Positions 58,473-64,000 of a stretch of DNA of 64,000 nucleotides are shown here, in pieces. The stretch lies in NCBI RefSeq assembly GCF_028475105.1, contig NZ_CP116936.1, positions 2,913,501 through 2,977,500 of the forward strand, read 5' to 3'. The notes below the pieces were generated by a model. That model searched no databases. It saw only the letters and a program-made list of their open reading frames with translations, and was not told where the DNA came from. Source of the DNA: Micromonospora sp. LH3U1. GTDB lineage: Bacteria; Actinomycetota; Actinomycetes; Mycobacteriales; Micromonosporaceae. Positions within the stretch are counted from its first letter, which is position 1. The number at the start of each line of letters is the position of its first letter. The position numbers were made by a program, and so were the translations under genes.

Positions 58473-61400
58473 GCCGACCGCGCGACCGGCGCCGGCCAGG
58501 TCGCGATCGGGTTGCCCAGCCACCGGCTGTCGCACGGAACGGCGTCGCCGCGGGTCACCAGCGAACCCGGTCCGACGGTGGTCCGCGCGCCGATGCTCGC
58601 GCCCGGCAGAACGATGCCGTGCGGGCCGAGCGCGGCTCCCGCGCCCAGTACGACCTCATCCATGCTCATCACACGATCATGGAACAGGTGGGTCTGCACC
58701 ACACAACCGCGGTTCACCGTGGCGCCGTCGCCGAGCCGCACCAGGTCGTACTCGGGCAGCCAGTAGGTCTCCAGCCAGACGCCCCGGCCGATCTTCGCGC
58801 CGAGCGTGCGCAGCCACAGCGTGAGGAGCGGCGTGCCGGTCGCGAAGCGGACGAGCCACGGCGCGGCGAGGACCTCGACGAACGTGTCGGCGAGCTCGTT
58901 GCGCCACACGAAGGAGGTCCACAGCGCGCGCTCGGTGGCCCGGAACCGCCCGACCAGCAGCCACTTGGCAGCCGTCGCGATGGCGGCGGCGGCGATCGCC
59001 GCACCCAGCAGCACCGGCCCGGAGACGAGCGCCGCCGCTCCCCACCCAGCGGTTCGCCAGACGAACGCGAGGACGGCCAGGACGCCGACCGCCAGGGCGG
59101 CGGCGAACATCACCGGGACGATCCGGCACAGCTCGATCGCGGCCCGGGCCAGCTTCAGCCGAACCGGCGGGTCGAAGGTGCGGCTGGTGTCCGCGGCTTC
59201 CACGGTACGGCGCAAGGGCATCGGCGGTGCGCCCAGCCACGACGAGTCCTTCTTCGCCTTGAGCGGCGCCGACGACAGCACGCCGACGAGCCCGCGCTTG
59301 GGCACCGATCTGCCGGGCGCCGCCATCCCGGAATTGCCGAGGAATGCCTGCTTGCCGATGCGGGCCGGAGCGACACGCAGCCACCCGTGGCTCAGCTCGT
59401 ACGTCGCGACCATGGTGTCGTCGGCCAGGAAGGCCCCGTCCGCGACCGTGGTCATCGTGGGCAGGGCGAGCACCGTGGAGGCCTCCACTCCGCGCCCCAC
59501 CTTGGCCCCCAGCAGCCGTAACCACACCGGTGTGAAGAGGCTGGCGTAGAGCGGGAACAGCCCGACCCGGGCCATCCCCATCAGCCGCTCGGTCGTCCAG
59601 ACCTGCCACGCCACCCGCCCCTGCACGGGGTGGTACCCGGCGCGCAGGCCGATGCTGAGCGCCCGGACGGCCCCGAGCACCAGCAGCGCATAGCCCACGA
59701 CGTAGGCGACGGTCGCCACCGCGACGGCGGCCAGCACCGCACCGACTGTCGGTCGGACCGTGAGGGTCCAGCCGAGCAGGGCGAGCGCCGGCAGAGCGGC
59801 GACGACCGGTACCAGCCCCAGCAATTGGGCGGTCACTCCGTACGCCATCGGCCAGAGGCGTGACCCCGTCCGCGACTGCGTGGGACGCTGCCCGGGCCAC
59901 CCGGCCGAATCCTTGGCAGCGGGTGCGGCCGGTGAACCGGCCCAGAGCTGGTTCGCCGGTACGGCACCGGTCACGGCCGAGCCCGCGGCGATGCGCGCGC
60001 CCTTGCCGACCCGAGCGCCCGGCATCAGGGTGCTGCGGGATCCGACCCGGGCGCCGGCGCCGACGCGTACCTTGCCGATGCGGACGACGTCGCCGTCGAC
60101 CCAGTGGCCGGACAGGTCGACCTCCGGCTCGATCGCCGCGCCGCGGCCGAGCTTCAGCAGGCCAGTGACCGGCGGCGCGGAGTGCAGGTCGACGTCGGCG
60201 CCGATCTGCGCGCCGAGCGCCTTGGCGTAGGTGATCATCCAGGATGCTCCGGCGACGCTGGTGGCGCCGGTCAGCTCGGCGAGTCGTTCAGCGGCCCACA
60301 GCCGCAGGTGCACGCTGCCCCCGCGCGGGTAGCTGCCCGGGCGTACCCCCCGGAGCAGCAGTCGCGCTCCTCCGGCGGCCACGGCGATCCGGCCGAGCGG
60401 GCTGAACAGCAGCGCCCAGCCCAGCGCCACCCACCACCAGGACACGGTCGCCGCCCAGGGTGCCGGAGCCAGCAGGGCGAGAACGTTGCCGAGGGCGGCC
60501 AGGACGGTCAGCCAGCGGAGCCCGACCAGCGCGAGCATCGGCACCATGAGCACGGCCTGGATCAGCCCGGCACGCCGGGGCGTCGGCCGGACCTCCCGAC
60601 GCGTTGCCACCGTGCTGTCGAGCGCGTCGAGTACGGCCGCGAGCCGCGACAGCTTCGGGTGGAGGTAGATGTCGGCCACCGAGACCCGTGGGTGCCGCCG
60701 CCGGATCCACGCCACCAGTTGCGCCGCGTTCAGGCTCCCGCCGCCGTGGTTGAAGAAGTCCGCGCCCGCCTCGGTGGGGCGTACGCCCAAAATCTCCGCC
60801 CAGCCGCCAGCGAGCCAGTCCTCGGTCGCGGTCAGCTCACCCGCGGTGTCCTCAGCGGTGGCCAGCGGCCAGGGCAGCGCGGCCCGGTCCACCTTGCCGG
60901 ACGTACGGGTGGGCAGCGCATCCACCACGGCCAGCAGCGGAACGAGCGCGGCCGGCAGTTGCTCACGGATCCGCAGCGCCGCCATCGCGGAGTCGAATGC
61001 GACGCCGTCCTGCGGCACCACGTACCCCACCAGCAGTTGATTGCCCGCGGCGGTCCGCTGCACCGCCGCGGCTGCACCGGCGACTCCCGGCAGTGCCTGT
61101 AGTGCGGCGTCGATCTCACCCAGCTCGATCCGGCGTCCGCCGAGTTTGACCTGTTCGTCACCGCGCCCGACGAACAGAAGCCCCTCGGGTTCCGCCCGGA
61201 CGATGTCCCCACTGCGGTAGGCCCGCTGCCAGCCGAGCGCGGGCAGCACCGCGAACTTCTCGGCGTCCTTGCCCGGGTCCAGGTAGCGGGCGAGTCCCAC
61301 CCCGCCGATCACCAGCTCGCCGGTCTCGCCCATCCCGACCGGAGCGCCGGACCCGTCGACGACCGCGAGCTCCCAGCCGGCCAGCGGCAGCCCGATGCGT

Positions 61401-62383
61401 ACCGGTCCCTCGCCGGTCATCCGCGCGGCGCAGGCGACCACGGTCGCCTCGGTCGGTCCGTAGGTGTTCCAGACCTCGCGGCCCTCGACGGCCAGGCGCT
61501 GCGCGAGCTCAGGTGGGCAGGCCTCCCCACCGAAGATCAGCAGCCGGACGTCCTCCAGCGCCTCGACCGGCCACAGTGCCGCGAGCGTCGGCACGGTCGA
61601 CACCACGGAGATGCGCTGCTCGGCCAGCCACGGACCGAGGTCGACGCCGCTGCGGACGAGCGACCGCGCGGCCGGCACCAGACAGGCGCCGTGCCGCCAC
61701 GCCAGCCACATCTCCTCGCAGGACGCGTCGAACGCCACCGACAGCCCTGCCAGGACCCGGTCCTGCGGGCCGATGGCCTCATCGGCCTCGCCGGCGAGAA
61801 ACAGTTGCGCCTCGGCGTCCACGAAAGCCGCCGCCGCGCCGTGGCTGACCGCGACACCCTTCGGGGTGCCCGTCGAGCCGGAGGTGAAGATGATCCAGGC
61901 GTCGTCGGCCGGGCCGGGCCGGCCGCTCCCGCCCTCGGGAGTACGGCGAAGCGACACCGTCAGCCCGTCACCGAGCACCGCGGCGACGTCCGCCTCGGCG
62001 AAGACGAGCTCGGCGCGTTCCTCGGGATCGTCCGCGTCGACCGGCACGTAGGCCGCGCCCGCCGCGAGCACACCGAGGATCGCCAGGTACAGCTCGGCCG
62101 TACCCGACGAGATCCGGACGCCCACCCGGTCGCCGCGGCCAATCCCGTGCCGGGCGAGCGACGTTCGTACGGCCTCGACCTCGTCGGCCATGTCGCGGTA
62201 CGTCAGTGCCGTGGCGCCGCTGTCGAGAGCGCGGGCGTCGGGGTGTGCGCGCACGGTCTCGTCGAGAATGTCGACAAGTGTGCGGCGGACCGGGGCCGAG
62301 GAGGAGCGGAACACCGCGGGGGCCGCCGGTGCGGTGCCCATCGGCGGAAGTGTGCCCGGCCGCGAATCAGTCGTCATGGTCAC
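58469..62383 (-). CDS. Pls/PosA-family non-ribosomal peptide synthetase
   Basis: 1304 residues. Adenylation domain: IIFTSGSTGTPKG (164-176), LSVAFDASCEEMW (214-226), NTYGPTEA (306-313), YRSGD (389-393), Lys497 in TRTSGKVDR. Carrier domain with phosphopantetheine Ser550 in FNHGGGSLNAAQL. Then about six hydrophobic segments from residue 600 and three blocks of left-handed hexapeptide repeats (for example RIGKVRVGAGARVGSRSTLM). There is no condensation or thioesterase domain. This is the architecture of poly-lysine and related isopeptide synthetases. Start is GTG 62383 or ATG 62377; neither has a Shine-Dalgarno sequence. Confidence 0.92.
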   Translation of the reverse strand: MTMTTDSRPGTLPPMGTAPAAPAVFRSSSAPVRRTLVDILDETVRAHPDARALDSGATALTYRDMADEVEAVRTSLARHGIGRGDRVGVRISSGTAELYLAILGVLAAGAAYVPVDADDPEERAELVFAEADVAAVLGDGLTVSLRRTPEGGSGRPGPADDAWIIFTSGSTGTPKGVAVSHGAAAAFVDAEAQLFLAGEADEAIGPQDRVLAGLSVAFDASCEEMWLAWRHGACLVPAARSLVRSGVDLGPWLAEQRISVVSTVPTLAALWPVEALEDVRLLIFGGEACPPELAQRLAVEGREVWNTYGPTEATVVACAARMTGEGPVRIGLPLAGWELAVVDGSGAPVGMGETGELVIGGVGLARYLDPGKDAEKFAVLPALGWQRAYRSGDIVRAEPEGLLFVGRGDEQVKLGGRRIELGEIDAALQALPGVAGAAAAVQRTAAGNQLLVGYVVPQDGVAFDSAMAALRIREQLPAALVPLLAVVDALPTRTSGKVDRAALPWPLATAEDTAGELTATEDWLAGGWAEILGVRPTEAGADFFNHGGGSLNAAQLVAWIRRRHPRVSVADIYLHPKLSRLAAVLDALDSTVATRREVRPTPRRAGLIQAVLMVPMLALVGLRWLTVLAALGNVLALLAPAPWAATVSWWWVALGWALLFSPLGRIAVAAGGARLLLRGVRPGSYPRGGSVHLRLWAAERLAELTGATSVAGASWMITYAKALGAQIGADVDLHSAPPVTGLLKLGRGAAIEPEVDLSGHWVDGDVVRIGKVRVGAGARVGSRSTLMPGARVGKGARIAAGSAVTGAVPANQLWAGSPAAPAAKDSAGWPGQRPTQSRTGSRLWPMAYGVTAQLLGLVPVVAALPALALLGWTLTVRPTVGAVLAAVAVATVAYVVGYALLVLGAVRALSIGLRAGYHPVQGRVAWQVWTTERLMGMARVGLFPLYASLFTPVWLRLLGAKVGRGVEASTVLALPTMTTVADGAFLADDTMVATYELSHGWLRVAPARIGKQAFLGNSGMAAPGRSVPKRGLVGVLSSAPLKAKKDSSWLGAPPMPLRRTVEAADTSRTFDPPVRLKLARAAIELCRIVPVMFAAALAVGVLAVLAFVWRTAGWGAAALVSGPVLLGAAIAAAAIATAAKWLLVGRFRATERALWTSFVWRNELADTFVEVLAAPWLVRFATGTPLLTLWLRTLGAKIGRGVWLETYWLPEYDLVRLGDGATVNRGCVVQTHLFHDRVMSMDEVVLGAGAALGPHGIVLPGASIGARTTVGPGSLVTRGDAVPCDSRWLGNPIATWPAPVARSA

Positions 62384-62573
62384 CGGGCGTGCACCATCTT
62401 CACCTCGCGGGTCGGCCTCATCCAGGCGTGCGGCATGCGGACCCGCCCTGGGCAGCCCTCAACGCTACGTCGCACCAGCGGAAAAGCGGCCGCAACACAG
62501 CGGATTCGTGTCCACCACCACACTGCGTCTCCCGCCAGAGGCTTGACACAGAGCGGTGCCGTCAACCTGACAG

Positions 62574-62600
62574 GCCCGGGCCGTGGGTCGCGGCCCGGGC
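62574..62600 (-). terminator. Stem-loop after the KAS III-like gene
   Basis: GCCCGGGCCG (62574-62583) pairs perfectly with CGGCCCGGGC (62591-62600), 10 bp with a 7-nt loop, 12 nt past the minus-strand stop; it separates this gene from the synthetase gene. Confidence 0.65.
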
Positions 62601-62611
62601 GTTCCCGGCGG

Positions 62612-63640
62612 TCAGACGATCTCGATCACCGCGGCGGTCCACATGAAACCGATGCCAGCGCCGATCGTGACAAGGCGGTCGCCGGACTTCAGGCGGTTCG
62701 TCTCGTACAGGTGGTTGATGCCGGCGAACTGGTCGCAGTTGCCCATGTGGGCGTAGTCCAGGCCCCACTCGTACGTGGTGGTGGCCGGGTCGAGATCGAG
62801 CGTCTTGTAGAAGCTCCACTCGGCGATCGGCCGGATCAGCGTCGCGTGGACGAACCACTGCGCGTCCTTGAGGGTCATCTCGGCCTCGTCGAGGAGCTGC
62901 TCGAGCACCCCGGCCACCCTCTGGCCGACCAGGCCCACGGCGTCGTCGTACGCGTCCTCGTTCTTCATCAGCCAGTCGTCCTTGCGGGCGGTCAGATTCA
63001 CCGGCTTGCCGTCGTCGAACGGCGTCCTCGACCACGGCTCGGGACCGCGGTAGAGCGGCTCCAGGCTCGGCTCGGTGGCGCTGACCGTGCTGATCACCTT
63101 GGCGAATCCGCCGCGCTTGGAGACCACGGCCGCGGCGGCGCCGTCGCCGAAGACGGTCTGGTCGTCGCTCGTCCACCGGTCGATGAACGGCAGGTGGAAG
63201 GCGTCGCCCGAGGTGATCAGCGCGGCGGTGGCCGACGGGCGGGCGATCAGGTGCGAGGCGGCGAGCTCGATGCCGCCGAGTAGGCCGTTGCTGCCCTGGC
63301 GGATCTCCATGGTGACCGAAGCGCCGTTGGCGCCCACGGTCTCCTGCTGCACGTAGTGTGCGGGGCTCCAGAACTCCCGGCCCTGGTGTCCGACGTACGC
63401 GTGCAGCACCGCGTCGAAGTCCTCGGGTCGGTGCCCGGAGCGCTCCACCGCCTGCCGTCCCGCCACGGCCGCCATCACCGGGCCGGACTCGCCGGGCCCG
63501 GCCACCCGGACCGCGCGGATGCCGTTGGTCTCGGCGGCGGTCGCGTCGTAGACGCCGTCAGCGACCGCCTGCTCGGCGGTGTAGACCTCCTCCGGCAGGT
63601 GTACCCCGAGCCCGGCCAGATAGATGTTGTCCCAACGCAC
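62612..63640 (-). CDS. Ketoacyl-ACP synthase III-like protein with Ser nucleophile
   Basis: 342 residues from GTG 63640, set by AAGGAGG 7 nt upstream. Thiolase fold of KAS III/chalcone-synthase-like proteins: NIYLAGLGVHLPEEVYTAEQ at the start and a C-terminal GNCDQFAGINHLYETNRL. At the position of the catalytic Cys it has Ser117 in EIRQGSNGLLGGIE. Such Ser-bearing members (DpsC/CerJ type) transfer acyl groups in secondary metabolism rather than starting fatty acids. It lies upstream of the Pls-like gene, separated by a hairpin, and may acylate its product. Confidence 0.85.
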   Translation of the reverse strand: MRWDNIYLAGLGVHLPEEVYTAEQAVADGVYDATAAETNGIRAVRVAGPGESGPVMAAVAGRQAVERSGHRPEDFDAVLHAYVGHQGREFWSPAHYVQQETVGANGASVTMEIRQGSNGLLGGIELAASHLIARPSATAALITSGDAFHLPFIDRWTSDDQTVFGDGAAAAVVSKRGGFAKVISTVSATEPSLEPLYRGPEPWSRTPFDDGKPVNLTARKDDWLMKNEDAYDDAVGLVGQRVAGVLEQLLDEAEMTLKDAQWFVHATLIRPIAEWSFYKTLDLDPATTTYEWGLDYAHMGNCDQFAGINHLYETNRLKSGDRLVTIGAGIGFMWTAAVIEIV

Positions 63641-64000
63641 AGCGCCTCCTTGTGGTCGCACCATTTGCACCGAGCATGGCGGGCCCGGCTCGACCGGCCC
63701 TTGAGCGCGACTCAGCGCCGGCTGAAGACGACCTCGCGGGTGGGTTGATCAGCGCGGCCGGCCCCGGCCGGGCGGCCTCCGCGCCGTCCGGTGCGGCGCC
63801 GAGGACAGCGACCCGTACCGCGGCCGGCACGGCTGCGGTCGGGTCGTTCGCACTGTCGGGGCCGTGCGTTCCGGCAGGGGTACCGGGGTGGCCGACTCGC
63901 CCACACTGATCAGTCCTTGTGCGATCCAGCCGGCGACCCGCCGGATCACGATGCCCAGGGTGGGCCACAGGCGCGCCATGCCGTGAGGTTGCCTCAGCGC
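63641..64000. other. Right end of the window
   Basis: About 360 bp. A minus-strand frame from ATG 63979 (MARLWPTLGIVIRRVAGWIA, 76 codons, ending 63749) is possible but lacks a ribosome-binding site and loses codon bias in its second half; it is not called. The region may contain the promoter of the KAS III-like gene. Confidence 0.35.

Noticed and set aside
61691-63283. 530-codon plus-strand frame
   Set aside because: Spans parts of both the synthetase and KAS III-like genes in antisense; low complexity, no start signal.
63749-63979. 76-codon minus-strand frame at the right edge
   Set aside because: No Shine-Dalgarno sequence and codon bias fades in its second half.
1-64000. tRNA, rRNA, CRISPR arrays, intact insertion sequences
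   Set aside because: No T-loop-like GGTTCGA contexts in cloverleaf spacing, no regularly spaced repeats and no complete transposase with terminal repeats were seen by eye; a tRNA and repeat scan would be decisive.

Overview
The window is high-GC DNA with strong GC bias at third codon positions, GTG/TTG starts, many 4-nt ATGA/GTGA/TTGA gene overlaps, several apparently leaderless genes (TANNNT box 6-7 nt before the start codon), DUF574-type methyltransferase, DUF6153, YbaB/WXG100 and PucR genes. Together these point to an actinobacterium, most likely Micromonosporaceae (inference; no rRNA or tRNA gene is present to confirm it). No CRISPR array, intact insertion sequence or replication origin was seen.

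Layout. 0-16 kb: a secreted Lys-C-like protease, GNAT acetyltransferase, Tat-exported esterase, HEAT-like protein, an IS630 transposase remnant, an ESSCCSFF small protein, a divergent PucR regulator / DapA-like lyase pair, then a secretion-rich run (M6 metalloprotease, lipoprotein, TlpA-like thioredoxin lipoprotein, S15 Xaa-Pro peptidase) and a DUF574 methyltransferase. 16-25.7 kb: amidohydrolase remnant, a copper module (CsoR-type operator, CPH-type P1B ATPase, DUF6153 protein), small proteins, cspA with a hairpin leader, an integrase remnant, and a NarL-type two-component pair divergent from an ABC transporter (25.9-27.7 kb). 28-31.7 kb: thioredoxin-fold membrane protein, ThuA-like / Gfo-Idh-MocA pair and an MFS exporter.

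31.9-35.2 kb: a compact type VII polymorphic-toxin module: YbaB/EbfC-like protein, WXG100 protein, a stand-alone WXG100-like/membrane domain protein, a basic HNH-type nuclease toxin and two SUKH/SMI1-KNR4-type immunity genes, nearly all overlapping or coupled, followed by a start-less third immunity-like ORF. This is the best candidate for an under-described system: the usual N-terminal export domain and C-terminal toxin domain are encoded by separate, 8-nt-overlapping genes.

35-43 kb: PNPOx-like flavoprotein, Zn-ribbon protein, then a Baeyer-Villiger monooxygenase / alcohol dehydrogenase / MFS operon divergent from a PucR-type regulator, with a perfect inverted repeat in the divergent promoter and a degenerate copy beyond the far end of the operon. 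43-50 kb: two large STAND regulators flanking a RibD-like reductase and a DUF1801 protein. 50-57 kb: ATP-grasp protein, GH43 arabinan-type hydrolase with a LacI-type operator, a three-repeat secreted protein, MOSC protein, small HNH protein, alpha/beta hydrolase and NADAR protein. 57-64 kb: an M1 metallopeptidase translationally coupled to a 1304-residue Pls/PosA-type synthetase (adenylation, carrier and membrane/hexapeptide domains), next to a KAS III-like enzyme with Ser at the nucleophile position.
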